From positions 1 to 16,238 of the forward strand of contig JAZQHP010000047.1 in the NCBI GenBank assembly GCA_045540655.1: a stretch of 16,238 nt of DNA, written 5' to 3'. A program made the translations under genes and the position numbers. The number at the start of each line of letters is the position of its first letter. Position 1 is the stretch's first letter. A model generated the notes under the pieces. The model searched no databases, had not been told where the DNA came from, and saw nothing but the letters and a program-made list of their open reading frames with translations. Below, piece by piece: positions 1 through 7,881 of this stretch. The stretch comes from RGIG1959 sp045540655. GTDB lineage: Bacteria > Bacillota > Clostridia > Oscillospirales > Acutalibacteraceae.

Positions 1-1
1 T

Positions 2-163
2 CCCAAGCTCAAGCCGCACATCCCCGCCATGCGGGACATTCTCGCACAGGCGCTCGAGCTGGACCCCGCGCGTGTGAACGTGAAAGCCACCACCGAGGAA
101 GGGCTCGGTTTTACGGGCGCGATGGAAGGCATCGCCGCGCATGCGGTGTGCCTGCTGATGTAA
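2..163 (+). CDS. ispF: 2-C-methyl-D-erythritol 2,4-cyclodiphosphate synthase, C-terminal part
   Basis: Only the last 53 codons are inside the window; the gene starts upstream. The peptide carries the typical IspF C-terminal signature: KPHIPAMRD, then VNVKATTEEGLGFTG, and an ending in GIAAHAV. IspF makes the cyclic diphosphate in the MEP (non-mevalonate) isoprenoid pathway and is a soluble trimeric zinc enzyme. The KATTEEGLGFTG segment is the most conserved part of the C-terminus in the family. The stop codon runs directly into AAAGGAGG, the ribosome binding site of the next gene, so the two are probably cotranscribed. Confidence 0.93.
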   Translation, partial: PKLKPHIPAMRDILAQALELDPARVNVKATTEEGLGFTGAMEGIAAHAVCLLM

Positions 164-173
164 AGGAGGACGC

Positions 174-575
174 ATGATGCTGGAATTGCTGGAGGTTCTT
201 GCCGGCGGCGGACCGAAGGGCGTCGGCGACGCGCTGTTGGCGTTGCTGGTCGCGACGGTCGGACTGCTGGCACCGACGTTCGCGTGCCTGCTTCGCCCGA
301 TGGAAACGGGACACGGTAAACGTTTCTGGGTGAGCGGCGCGCTGTGTCAGGCGGTGCTTCACGGCGGCACATGGCTGTTCGGCTGGGGCAACGCCGGTGT
401 GCTGATCGCGACGGCGGCACTCGCCGTGGCGCAGTGGTTTGTCCTGCGGCAGACGGCCGCCTCCCGCCATCGCCTGGCGGCGGCGCTGGTGCTTGAAGCG
501 GTGTTGTCCGTGGTGCTCTACATCGGCATGAATATGCTGTTGATCCTGGGCATCGCGATGAGTATGTACGGATAA
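174..575 (+). CDS. Small integral membrane protein, unknown function
   Basis: A 133-residue protein with about four hydrophobic segments (roughly residues 17-40, 52-72, 74-92 and 100-128), so a polytopic membrane protein. The start is set by AAAGGAGGA at 162-170, which begins inside the upstream stop codon. ATG at 174 or the adjacent ATG at 177 would both serve. It sits 10 bp after ispF and ends just before a strong terminator, so it looks like the last gene of the ispF transcript. I do not recognise the family. Reverse-strand ORFs overlapping it are shadows. Confidence 0.7.
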   Translation: MMLELLEVLAGGGPKGVGDALLALLVATVGLLAPTFACLLRPMETGHGKRFWVSGALCQAVLHGGTWLFGWGNAGVLIATAALAVAQWFVLRQTAASRHRLAAALVLEAVLSVVLYIGMNMLLILGIAMSMYG

Positions 576-580
576 AAAAG

Positions 581-620
581 AACAGGCTGTCTGAACCGTG
601 CGGTTCGGACAGCCTGTTTT
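581..620. terminator. Bidirectional rho-independent terminator
   Basis: A 17-bp stem (581-597 with 602-618, one G-T pair) closes a GTGC loop. A run of A precedes it (574-579) and TTTT follows it, so both strands read as hairpin plus U-tract. It lies between two convergent genes, the membrane protein on + and galK on -, and would terminate both. Confidence 0.93.
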
Positions 621-648
621 GTTGTGTATAGAAAGGATTGACAACGGA

Positions 649-1938
649 TCAGCACATCGTGTCGAGGCAGATGCCGCCGTAGGGGCGGATGGTCAGCACG
701 TGGCAATGCCCCTTGCCGAACACCGCTTCCATCGTATCGATGAACACCTGCAGTTTGTTGGCGGGGACAAAGTTCTGCGTCGTGCCGCCGAAACCGCCGC
801 CGTGCACACGCCACGCACCGCAACCGTCGAGCAGACGTTGGGAGAGGGCGAGCGCCACCGACATGCTTTGTTCTTTCACATCGCATACCGCATAGACGTT
901 CTGCAGATATTCAAACGAGGAGTGACCCGACTCAATGATGAGGCGTTTGAATTCTTCAAAATCGCCCGCCTTGAGCGCGGCGACCTGTTTCGTGACGCAT
1001 TCATTCTCGCGCAGGAAGTGGAACGCACGCAACACCGCGCGGTCACCGTTGGCGGCGCGAAGCGCAGGCATGGCGGCAAGGAGCGCATCCATGGTCACGC
1101 CGCGCAGATACGGCTTGCCGAGATCGCCCGCCACCGCTTTCATTTCCGCGGGAACAGCGGCGTATTCGTGGGTCAGGTCGGCATGGTCGCCGCCCACGTC
1201 CACGATGCACAGTTTGTAGCCGCACGCCGCAAAGTCAAACGGCACCGCTTCAATGACGGGGTTGTCGGTGTCTTCAAAATCAATCGTGACGATGCCGCCG
1301 ACCGAGCTTGCCATCTGGTCCATCAGACCGCTGGGTTTGCCGAAATATTGATTTTCCGCGAACTGCGCGATCTGGGCGATTTCCACCGCCGACACGACGC
1401 AGTTGCTGTACACATGGTTAAGGATGGTGCCGATGAGCACTTCAAACGCCGCCGAGGAGGACAGACCCGAGCCTTTGAGGACGTTCGAGGTCGTGTAGGC
1501 ATCGAAGCCGCCGATGCCGTAGCCGCGCTGGGCAAAGCGGGCGACGGTGCCGCGGATGAGGGAGGCGGACTTGTTGACCTCTTCCACGCGGGCGGCGAGG
1601 TCGGTCGTGTCGACCGTATCCATCGGATAGCCCTGGGACTGCACCTGAATGAGGGTGTCATCGCGGGGGGAGACCACCGCGATCACGTCGAGGTTGACAC
1701 TGCCCGCGAGCACGCGACCATGGTTGTGGTCGGTGTGGTTGCCGCCGATCTCGGTGCGACCGGGCGCGGAGAAGAGGCGCAGGTCCTCCTTGTCACCGAA
1801 GGTGCCGACGAAGCCGTCGATGGCTTCTGTATAGCGGGCGCGTTGCACGTCGACCTGATCGTCGCCGTACAGCGTCACAAACAGGCGATCGTATTCGCCG
1901 TTCTGGATGCGGGCTTTTAAAGCGGTTGCGTTGTTCAC
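649..1938 (-). CDS. galK: Galactokinase
   Basis: A GHMP-family kinase that phosphorylates galactose to galactose-1-phosphate, the entry step of the Leloir pathway; cytosolic. With the GTG start at 1938 the protein has 429 residues. Visible motifs are the galactokinase signature GRTEIGGNHTDHN (about 60-72), the GHMP ATP-binding loop GSGLSSSAA (156-164) and the third GHMP motif HGGGFGG (379-385). The GTG start is chosen because GAAAGGTGG (1947-1955 on the + numbering) sits 8 nt upstream of it; an ATG further upstream (1983) lacks such a site and overlaps the -10 region. The length is somewhat above E. coli GalK, as is common in Clostridia. No other gal genes are adjacent; it is transcribed alone from its own promoter, divergent from the GHL10 gene. 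Confidence 0.95.
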   Translation of the reverse strand: MNNATALKARIQNGEYDRLFVTLYGDDQVDVQRARYTEAIDGFVGTFGDKEDLRLFSAPGRTEIGGNHTDHNHGRVLAGSVNLDVIAVVSPRDDTLIQVQSQGYPMDTVDTTDLAARVEEVNKSASLIRGTVARFAQRGYGIGGFDAYTTSNVLKGSGLSSSAAFEVLIGTILNHVYSNCVVSAVEIAQIAQFAENQYFGKPSGLMDQMASSVGGIVTIDFEDTDNPVIEAVPFDFAACGYKLCIVDVGGDHADLTHEYAAVPAEMKAVAGDLGKPYLRGVTMDALLAAMPALRAANGDRAVLRAFHFLRENECVTKQVAALKAGDFEEFKRLIIESGHSSFEYLQNVYAVCDVKEQSMSVALALSQRLLDGCGAWRVHGGGFGGTTQNFVPANKLQVFIDTMEAVFGKGHCHVLTIRPYGGICLDTMC

Positions 1939-1998
1939 GGAACATTCCACCTTTCTGCACAGCCGGGCGGCGTGTGCAATCATTATACTCTATCTTTC

Positions 1999-2028
1999 AT
2001 TATACGACGAATCCCCCCTGCTTTTCAA
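1999..2028 (-). promoter_or_regulatory. galK promoter
   Basis: On the minus strand: TTGAAA (2023-2028), an 18-bp spacer, then TATAAT (1999-2004). A second TATAAT at 1982-1987 lacks a good -35 at proper spacing. The start site would fall around 1990, giving a leader of about 50 nt before the GTG start. Confidence 0.7.
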
Positions 2029-2142
2029 GAGGAAAATGCAAAATTCCGTACGTTTGTCCGATTCGTCTATGTTCTCGGCGGCAAAGAAGCGAAGCGGAAT
2101 TTGTGCAGGTCGCACGAAATCGCAAAAAATGTGAAACGCTTC

Positions 2143-2171
2143 TTGCCAAACGGCGGTTTTTTCTGTATACT
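2143..2171 (+). promoter_or_regulatory. Promoter of the GHL10/dockerin gene
   Basis: TTGCCA (2143-2148), a 17-bp spacer, TATACT (2166-2171). The next gene starts at 2236 with AGGAGG at 2221-2226. Between this and the galK promoter lies an imperfect inverted pair, AAATTCCG (2041-2048) and CGGAATTT (2095-2102). No specific regulator can be named for it. Confidence 0.7.
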
Positions 2172-2235
2172 ATATTCTATGGAATACTGTCTATTTTCAT
2201 CTTTGCGGATTTTGACGTATAGGAGGATCATCTAT

Positions 2236-5200
2236 ATGAAGGGAACGAAAGTATTATCTGTGTTGCTGACGCTCGTGATGCTGTGCGGTATGATTCCCGC
2301 GATGGCATTCGGCACGGTCTCGGCGGCTACGCTGACGAATAGTTACGAGGCGTCGACCTGGTATGAGATCGGTGCGGAGACGCATGTCGATGCCTATCGT
2401 GATGCGGGATATCTGGTCCGCTATACCCCTGACTTTGATTTTCAGGTAGATTGTGCGCAGGAGTACGGCTGGTATGAAGCGTATCGGAATTTTTATGCGG
2501 CTACCGGTAAGGGTTACACCTGCACCAACCAATGGGGTATTGATATTGCCGTCAATCGCTACGGCTATGTGGTGGATGTTTCCGAAAAAGGCAATATCAA
2601 GATCCCCGAAGACGGCTTTGTACTGTCGGCTGTGAATAAGGATGAGGAGGACCGGGACGGTGGATGGTATGACACGATTGGTACATACTTAAAAAATAAC
2701 GTTAAAATCGGCGATTATATCCGCATTGAAGGCAACATCACGGATGGCTACAAATACTATGGTTGCCGTGTTACGGACGATTCCAAGCTGACGCATACAA
2801 GCATGGCATTTGCATTGCCCTATCCGATCCTCAGCGGGACGTATACTAAGTACAGCCAGTGGTCGAATTTCACGAATCTGAGCGATACGGATCGCAAAAA
2901 CACCGCCGATACGGCATACAACGCGATTGTCACGGACGGTGGTGCCGGTCAGGTGACCGACGACAACGACTGGAATACCCATGTGATTATCAAGAAAACG
3001 GGCACGAACGGAGACAGCAAGCATCCCATCGGCTATGTTGTGTCGGTCGGCGGCGATGCGCTGGATGTACCTGATGGATATATGGCGTTGACTTTGTCCG
3101 GTCAGACGGGACACGACTCCGGTCTGCCCGCCTACAACGCGTCGATGCTGTTCAGGGATGTGCTGGTTCCCGGTACATTGGTCAATTTCGGTTCGTTCGA
3201 AGTGTTTGCCCGACACGATGTGGCGGCGGCACAACGTGCGGCGGCGTTGCTGACAGGTCTGACGGAGGTCAACGGCCAGGTGACCGATACCTACGAGTAT
3301 TCCGCGACCACCATCATCAATGACGCGTACGAGCGCTTTGAACTGGTGGATATCGACCGTATGCAGGCGTTGTATGACAACATGTGCGAGATTGCCGTCG
3401 CGGTGCAGAGCATGACGACGTTTGCCGAAATCGAGCCCTATATGGCGACGCTCAATCAGAATTATGCGGAGCTTTGCAAACTCGAATTTGAACGACGCCC
3501 GGTGGAAATGCGTGCGGCATGGATGCGTCCGCTCCCCAACGATCGGGTAGAGCGCTCGGCGGAAGAACTCGATGCGCTGTTGACCGAGAATATTCTGGAA
3601 ATCAAAGACATGGGCTATAACATGATCTTTGTGGAAGCATTCTACAACTCCTGCACGGTCTTCCCCGTACCGAGCACGGCAGGCTATAACGGTCTCTATT
3701 TCGCCCAGAACCCCTATCTGGTGCCGACGACGATGACCTGCGGCTCGTCCGGTCAGCCCGGATTGAACAGCAAGCTGACCGAGCCTTACGATATGCTTCA
3801 GCGCTTTATCGACATCTGCAAAGACAATGAGGTCGAGCCGCATATCTGGTGGGAGGTCTTCTACGTCGGTTATCAACGTACCAACGATATGACCGACAGC
3901 TTGTTTGAATATTCGGTCGCACAGCAGATTTTGAACAATCAAACCAAGTATTCGTGTTATCTGAATCAGGCGCATACCGGCTCGTACTATTACGGTGCGG
4001 AGACCGACAGTGCGCATCAGTACTTCCTCAATCCCGGTTCGACGGGGGCGAGAACGTTCCTGATGAACACCTTTGAGTATATCTGGGCAAACTACGATGT
4101 GGAGAGCTTCCAGCTGGACTACATCCGCTATCCGCATACTGATGAGAAAAAATGCTTCGGCTATGATGCGGACACGCTCGCGGCGTTCCATGCGGCGTAC
4201 CCGAACAATACAACCGATCTGTACACGTATGACGGCTTTTTCGATACCGATTGGGTCAACTTCCGTGCCAATTACGTCACGACGTTTGTCGAACAGATCC
4301 GTACGCGCATGAAGGAGATCAACTCCGGCATCTATCTGACGGCATCGCCCGGTCCCGATCCTGCGGAATCCAAGAAAAACCTGATGCAGGATGTGAGCTA
4401 CTGGCTGACCAACGACCTGATTGATATCATCTTCCCGATGGCGTACGGTGAGAATGTTCCCGGCGACGTCAGCGCGGGACTGGTGGCGGATAACAGCGCG
4501 CATTTCGTCTGCACCGGCGTTTCCGGCTCGTATAAGGATGCGGGCATGGAGCAACGCTGGATGAAGGAAGTGCGCGATGCCGGCACGGATGGTCTGGCGG
4601 CGTTCGGTCACATTGATACCTACAAGGACTATGTGTGGGAGAATCACGCAATCACCCCGACGGGCAACGCCGCCAAAGCGGCACGCACCTATCTGGAGGA
4701 GGTTGTCAAAGCCCGCGTGGCAAGAATGGTCAAGCTGCGTGCGATCGACGCTTCCAAGCAAGAAACGATCAACGCCGCCGTTGCTGCCGCGGATAAAGCG
4801 ATCCGCCTGTACGGCATTGATTCGAGTCAGGCACTGAATGCGATCAACGCGCTGAACAGCCAGGGGCTGAGCGGCAACGCGAAGACAGCGATGGAAAAGG
4901 ATGTCAGCTATCTGCTCAAGATCCGCAACAATTCGCGCGATATCGCGAAGGAAGATTTTGATCTGTCGGTGGACGACAGCAACGTGTCGCAAAATTCGAC
5001 GCTCACCGTCGGCAACGTAAACATTGCCAATGACGCGGACACCGCGTTTGTGTATACCGCTTCGACCAACACCCTGCTCGTCAACCAGACGGCGCGTTTC
5101 TGGCCGGTGCTCAGCGGTGAGCTGGTCGCTCCCGTGACGGTGGTGACGGGCGACGGTGTGACCAAGCTGGAGCTAAAGAATGTGAACCTGACCGCCGACA

Positions 5201-5511
5201 GCACCGCGCTGATTGAAAACAGCGGTATCACGATTGAGCTGACCGGCACAAACGTCATCAACGGAAATCTCGGCGCGACCTCGTTCTTCGGCACGGGCTC
5301 GCTTTACAACGGCGACACGCTTGTGCGTATGCAGGGCGACGTGGACGATGACCAAACCATGGACACGACCGATGTCGGTATTTTGCTCAGGTACAACGTC
5401 AAAGCCATTACGTTTACCGAAAAGCAGATCGGGCTGAGTGACGCGAACGGCGACGGACTCATCAACACGATGGACACGCGCATGTTCCTCAAAGCCGCGA
5501 TCACCGCGTAA
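2236..5511 (+). CDS. Secreted GHL10-type glycosyl hydrolase-like protein with C-terminal type I dockerin
   Basis: 1091 residues. The ATG at 2236 is 9 nt after AGGAGG and opens a clear signal peptide (K2/K5, hydrophobic core 6-25, likely cleavage after VSA at residue 30). Residues about 30-415 are an unrecognised, probably beta-rich module. Residues about 421-830 look like the GHL10/DUF187 (YngK-like) TIM-barrel domain: EMRAAWMRP at its start, MIFVEAFY, EPHIWWEV, the family hallmark LDYIRYP (627-633), and LIDIIFPMAYGE. A helical stretch and a beta-rich region follow. The end (1034-1091) is a type I dockerin with two Ca-binding repeats, DVDDDQTMDTTD and DANGDGLINTMD. Members of this group act on cell-wall or polysaccharide substrates; the substrate here is unknown. 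The dockerin implies attachment to a cohesin protein encoded elsewhere. ATG starts further upstream lie beyond the RBS and promoter and are not used. Confidence 0.85.
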   Translation: MKGTKVLSVLLTLVMLCGMIPAMAFGTVSAATLTNSYEASTWYEIGAETHVDAYRDAGYLVRYTPDFDFQVDCAQEYGWYEAYRNFYAATGKGYTCTNQWGIDIAVNRYGYVVDVSEKGNIKIPEDGFVLSAVNKDEEDRDGGWYDTIGTYLKNNVKIGDYIRIEGNITDGYKYYGCRVTDDSKLTHTSMAFALPYPILSGTYTKYSQWSNFTNLSDTDRKNTADTAYNAIVTDGGAGQVTDDNDWNTHVIIKKTGTNGDSKHPIGYVVSVGGDALDVPDGYMALTLSGQTGHDSGLPAYNASMLFRDVLVPGTLVNFGSFEVFARHDVAAAQRAAALLTGLTEVNGQVTDTYEYSATTIINDAYERFELVDIDRMQALYDNMCEIAVAVQSMTTFAEIEPYMATLNQNYAELCKLEFERRPVEMRAAWMRPLPNDRVERSAEELDALLTENILEIKDMGYNMIFVEAFYNSCTVFPVPSTAGYNGLYFAQNPYLVPTTMTCGSSGQPGLNSKLTEPYDMLQRFIDICKDNEVEPHIWWEVFYVGYQRTNDMTDSLFEYSVAQQILNNQTKYSCYLNQAHTGSYYYGAETDSAHQYFLNPGSTGARTFLMNTFEYIWANYDVESFQLDYIRYPHTDEKKCFGYDADTLAAFHAAYPNNTTDLYTYDGFFDTDWVNFRANYVTTFVEQIRTRMKEINSGIYLTASPGPDPAESKKNLMQDVSYWLTNDLIDIIFPMAYGENVPGDVSAGLVADNSAHFVCTGVSGSYKDAGMEQRWMKEVRDAGTDGLAAFGHIDTYKDYVWENHAITPTGNAAKAARTYLEEVVKARVARMVKLRAIDASKQETINAAVAAADKAIRLYGIDSSQALNAINALNSQGLSGNAKTAMEKDVSYLLKIRNNSRDIAKEDFDLSVDDSNVSQNSTLTVGNVNIANDADTAFVYTASTNTLLVNQTARFWPVLSGELVAPVTVVTGDGVTKLELKNVNLTADSTALIENSGITIELTGTNVINGNLGATSFFGTGSLYNGDTLVRMQGDVDDDQTMDTTDVGILLRYNVKAITFTEKQIGLSDANGDGLINTMDTRMFLKAAITA

Positions 5512-5526
5512 CGCTATCCATAACAA

Positions 5527-5559
5527 AAAGCGGATGCACCGTCACGGTGCATCCGCTTT
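5527..5559. terminator. Bidirectional rho-independent terminator
   Basis: A perfect 15-bp stem (5527-5541 with 5545-5559) with loop TCA. AAAAA precedes it on the + strand (U-tract for the minus gene), and CGTTTCTTT follows for the plus gene. It sits between the dockerin gene and the convergent small Cys protein gene. Confidence 0.92.
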
Positions 5560-5566
5560 CGTTTCT

Positions 5567-5740
5567 TTATTGTTTGCGGGCAATGGCGTATTCATCGCCG
5601 TTTCGGAAATAGGGGCAATCCTTTGTGTGACCGCTGATAAACCGCACCATTTCGTCCTCGTCGAGATCCATCTCGCAGACATACCAGTCCTCATATTCGT
5701 CGTAGGTGTAATATGCGCAATATTCGCAGGTATTTGCCAT
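5567..5740 (-). CDS. Small four-cysteine protein (DUF6472-like)
   Basis: A 57-residue protein too short for a 60-residue ORF cut-off. It begins MANTCEYCAYYTYDEYE and contains CEMDLDEDEM and DCPYFRNGDEY. Four cysteines (C5, C8, C22, C42) in a CxxC-C-C arrangement suggest a small metal-binding fold. The sequence matches my memory of a short Clostridia family annotated as DUF6472; its function is unknown. The start is supported by AAAGGAGG (5749-5756 on + numbering) 8 nt upstream, and by a promoter at 5764-5792. It is divergent from the SGNH hydrolase gene and ends just before a terminator. The overlapping + strand ORF is a shadow. Confidence 0.85.
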   Translation of the reverse strand: MANTCEYCAYYTYDEYEDWYVCEMDLDEDEMVRFISGHTKDCPYFRNGDEYAIARKQ

Positions 5741-5763
5741 GCGGATCGCCTCCTTTGCCTACT

Positions 5764-5792
5764 ACTATACCATACCTTTTGACAAAACGCAA
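5764..5792 (-). promoter_or_regulatory. Promoter of the small Cys protein gene
   Basis: Minus strand: TTGCGT (5787-5792), a 17-bp spacer, TATAGT (5764-5769). The -35 hexamer is one arm of the inverted repeat at 5785-5805. Confidence 0.6.
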
Positions 5793-5805
5793 ATGTCTTG
5801 CGTTT
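5785..5805. promoter_or_regulatory. Inverted repeat shared by two divergent -35 elements
   Basis: AAACGCAA (5785-5792), spacer ATGTC, TTGCGTTT (5798-5805): a perfect 8-bp inverted repeat. Each arm contains the TTGCGT -35 hexamer of one of two back-to-back promoters. It may be an operator or only a by-product of symmetric promoters. Confidence 0.5.
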
Positions 5806-5826
5806 GGCGGAAAAGATTGATACAAT
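5798..5826 (+). promoter_or_regulatory. Promoter of the SGNH hydrolase gene
   Basis: TTGCGT (5798-5803), a 17-bp spacer, TACAAT (5821-5826), followed by CGGAGGAG (5846-5853) and the ATG at 5859. Confidence 0.65.
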
Positions 5827-5858
5827 CAAAGAAAACGCAACACACGGAGGAGAAAGCG

Positions 5859-6914
5859 ATGAAAGCCTTCACGGATATATACGTTTCGGATACGACCGCG
5901 GGCATGGGTGTGCAGACGCTGTTTGAAAGCGACGGCGCGGCGCATACGGCGCGTGTCTATGTGCGTCTGACCCACGGCGGTGACGAATATGCGCTGTTGT
6001 TTGCGGGAACGGTGGACACCACCTTTGCCGACGGTACCCGCACCAAAGCGGGGGATGTCTGCGACCCGTTTGCGCTGGATGCGATGCGGGTGGGACTGTG
6101 CGACGGTTGCGGCATGGACGTTGCCGCCGAGCCGCGCGCATGGCAGACGGTGAGCTTTGACGGCGCACCCTCCTGTACGGTACACGGCGATCCCGTAGCG
6201 ACCGATCCGATCCCGCTGACAGCGTCAGCAGGCGATACGCTGTGCGTGGAGATGACCTTTCGGGGGAACGGGCGCATCCCGTGTCATGAAGAGATTCAGA
6301 TCCCGACCTTTCTCGGAACGACCGATGGCTTTGTCCCGACGCCGCTTGTTCCCGTACCGATCATGATCGGCGTGCGCCGCACGCCCTCGCGGCGGGTGGC
6401 GTTTCTCGGCGATTCCATCACGCAGGGCATCGGCGCAACGCCCGGCACTTACCGCCACTGGGCGGCGCTCACGGCGCAGGCGATCGGCGGGGATACCGCG
6501 TTCTGGAATCTCGGCATCGGCTTTGCGCGAAGCGGGGATGCCGCCGCGACGGGAAGCTGGCTTGCTCGTGCCGCGCAAAATGATATCGTGGTGCTGTGCC
6601 TGGGGGTCAACGATATTTTGCGGGGCATCCCGTCGGCGACGATCGCCGCGAACATCGAGGCGGTCATCGGGCATCTGCAACAAGAGGGATGCCGCGTGTT
6701 GTTGCAGAGTGTGCCGCCGTTTGAGTTTTCCGCGGCACAGTGGACGGTGTGGCGGGAGGTCAACGACCGCATCCGCGGACTGGGCGATGCCTACGTGGAT
6801 CACACCGCTGTTCTTTGCGACGGCGACCGCCCGCGCTACGGCGGACATCCGAACGACGACGGCTGTGCTGCATGGGCACAGCATCTGATCCCGGTTTTGA
6901 AACGTATGTTGTAA
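5859..6914 (+). CDS. SGNH/GDSL-family hydrolase
   Basis: 351 residues. The ATG at 5859 follows CGGAGGAG by 5 nt. Residues about 1-170 form a probable beta-sandwich module, as seen in front of many bacterial SGNH esterases. The catalytic part starts at AFLGDSITQG with nucleophile Ser186 (block I); NLGIG gives the oxyanion Gly region, GVNDI the block III Asn, and GGHPND the block V His330. These enzymes are serine esterases or deacetylases, often acting on acylated carbohydrates; the substrate is unknown here. There is no signal peptide, so it should be cytosolic. Oddity: the residue three before the catalytic His, usually Asp (DxxH), is Tyr327, and the nearest Asp is D323. It is transcribed from its own promoter and ends at a hairpin. 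Confidence 0.88.
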   Translation: MKAFTDIYVSDTTAGMGVQTLFESDGAAHTARVYVRLTHGGDEYALLFAGTVDTTFADGTRTKAGDVCDPFALDAMRVGLCDGCGMDVAAEPRAWQTVSFDGAPSCTVHGDPVATDPIPLTASAGDTLCVEMTFRGNGRIPCHEEIQIPTFLGTTDGFVPTPLVPVPIMIGVRRTPSRRVAFLGDSITQGIGATPGTYRHWAALTAQAIGGDTAFWNLGIGFARSGDAAATGSWLARAAQNDIVVLCLGVNDILRGIPSATIAANIEAVIGHLQQEGCRVLLQSVPPFEFSAAQWTVWREVNDRIRGLGDAYVDHTAVLCDGDRPRYGGHPNDDGCAAWAQHLIPVLKRML

Positions 6915-6919
6915 AAACC

Positions 6920-6946
6920 AAACGCCGCGTTTAAAACGCGGCGTTT
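6920..6946. terminator. Bidirectional terminator
   Basis: AAACGCCGCGTTT and AAACGCGGCGTTT form a GC-rich hairpin around 6933. Read on the minus strand it is followed by GGTTTTTAC, a good U-tract, so it mainly ends the LytTR-DUF3021 operon; the + strand U-tract is only TTT. Confidence 0.85.
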
Positions 6947-6951
6947 GCTGA

Positions 6952-7380
6952 TTATTGCTGTTCGTTTCGGAGCTGATCGTTTAACCGTCCGGCGTTCACC
7001 TTGGTGATGATCATGATGATCAGCCAGATGATGCCATAACCGATCACAAAGCAGGCGGTGAAGATTGAAACGGCGATCCACTGCGTCTGCAACCAGCCGT
7101 TGATAAGGTAAATGAGGATATAATCCAGATACAGCGCCGCACCGTGGATGAGTGCCGCGGCAAACATCGGCAGGCGGTCGATTTCATATACCACACCGGC
7201 TCCTGCGGCGATGAACGCGAGCAGAGTACCCGACAAAATGCCAAGGCAGACTTCGTTCGGGGTCAGCGTGTCGATGACCCCGTTTGCACCGAGGATGGCG
7301 TAGATGATCGCGACGATCACGGGACCGCCCGATGCGGCGAGCAAGCCGCGTTGTACAAAACGCAACAGATATGTTTTCAT
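6952..7380 (-). CDS. DUF3021 family membrane protein
   Basis: 142 residues from the ATG at 7380, which overlaps the stop of the upstream LytTR gene in an ATGA (4-nt overlap) and has GGAGG 9-10 nt upstream. There are four hydrophobic segments (about residues 13-32, 45-65, 72-96 and 100-126) and a short charged C-terminus. DUF3021 proteins are small four-helix membrane proteins usually encoded next to a LytTR regulator, as here; they are thought to modulate that regulator, sometimes with an ABC exporter. No transporter gene is adjacent in this window. The longer N-terminal extension (start at 7413) overlaps the upstream gene and is unlikely. Confidence 0.85.
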   Translation of the reverse strand: MKTYLLRFVQRGLLAASGGPVIVAIIYAILGANGVIDTLTPNEVCLGILSGTLLAFIAAGAGVVYEIDRLPMFAAALIHGAALYLDYILIYLINGWLQTQWIAVSIFTACFVIGYGIIWLIIMIITKVNAGRLNDQLRNEQQ

Positions 7381-7817
7381 GACGATAACCTCCGTTTCAG
7401 ATCGGCCATGCACCGCCGCGACACATAGTCGCTATACCCGCTTTGAAAGATCGCGTCCATGCCACCCGAAAAGGTGGGCTGAAAGCGGGACAGGCGGCGG
7501 ATGTTGGCAATGGTGGATTTGTTGATGCGGATGAAGGTGCGCGGTAACAGGGTTTCTGCTTCGCACAGGCGAAGCTTGACGCGCAGGCGTTTGCCGCTGT
7601 CGTCGACGGCGTAGGTTTTGCCGTCCATGACGGTCAGCGCTTCGATGCGGTCAAACGGCAACAGAATCTGTTCGCCGTCGGCAAAGACCGACAGGCGGTC
7701 GGTGACGGTGTGCCGCCGCACCAGCGCTTCAATATCGTCGGTGAGGACGCTGGCTTTGTGCACCGTGGCGACGACCGTTTCCTCGGCGGCAGGGTCGAGG
7801 ATCAGATGGAATTTCAT
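7377..7817 (-). CDS. LytTR-domain DNA-binding transcriptional regulator
   Basis: 146 residues, first gene of a two-gene operon with the DUF3021 gene. The C-terminal 100 residues fit the LytTR domain: DRIEALTVMDGKTYAVD, then LPRTFIRINKSTIANIRRL (the recognisable F-R-I-N-KS core) and SRRCMADLKRRL at the end. There is no receiver domain, so it is the stand-alone LytTR type. The start is supported by GAAAGGAGAG about 8 nt upstream of the ATG at 7817 (minus strand). It probably controls its own operon through the direct repeats at 7882-7912. Confidence 0.9.
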   Translation of the reverse strand: MKFHLILDPAAEETVVATVHKASVLTDDIEALVRRHTVTDRLSVFADGEQILLPFDRIEALTVMDGKTYAVDDSGKRLRVKLRLCEAETLLPRTFIRINKSTIANIRRLSRFQPTFSGGMDAIFQSGYSDYVSRRCMADLKRRLSS

Positions 7818-7840
7818 CGGGGATCTCTCCTTTCAAGAGC

Positions 7841-7869
7841 AGTATAGCAAGGATGAATACCGTCGGCAA
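7841..7869 (-). promoter_or_regulatory. Promoter of the LytTR-DUF3021 operon
   Basis: Minus strand: TTGCCG (7864-7869), a 17-bp spacer, TATACT (7841-7846). The ATG follows 24 nt downstream of the -10, at 7817. Confidence 0.7.
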
Positions 7870-7881
7870 GCTATCCACGCC

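Noticed and set aside
598..1920. A 440-codon open frame on the + strand opposite galK
   Set aside because: Low-complexity His/Arg/Val composition, no RBS, and it is the antisense of a clear galactokinase.
1972..2235. 88-codon N-terminal extension of the GHL10 ORF
   Set aside because: It runs through both divergent promoters and the RBS at 2221; the signal peptide begins at 2236.
2689..4992. A 767-codon open frame on the minus strand opposite the GHL10 gene
   Set aside because: Arg/Ile/His-rich antisense frame caused by codon bias; no motifs, no RBS, and the sense frame has a signal peptide and dockerin.
5739..5858. 40-codon extension of the SGNH hydrolase
   Set aside because: It overlaps the divergent promoters and lies upstream of CGGAGGAG; ATG 5859 is the real start.
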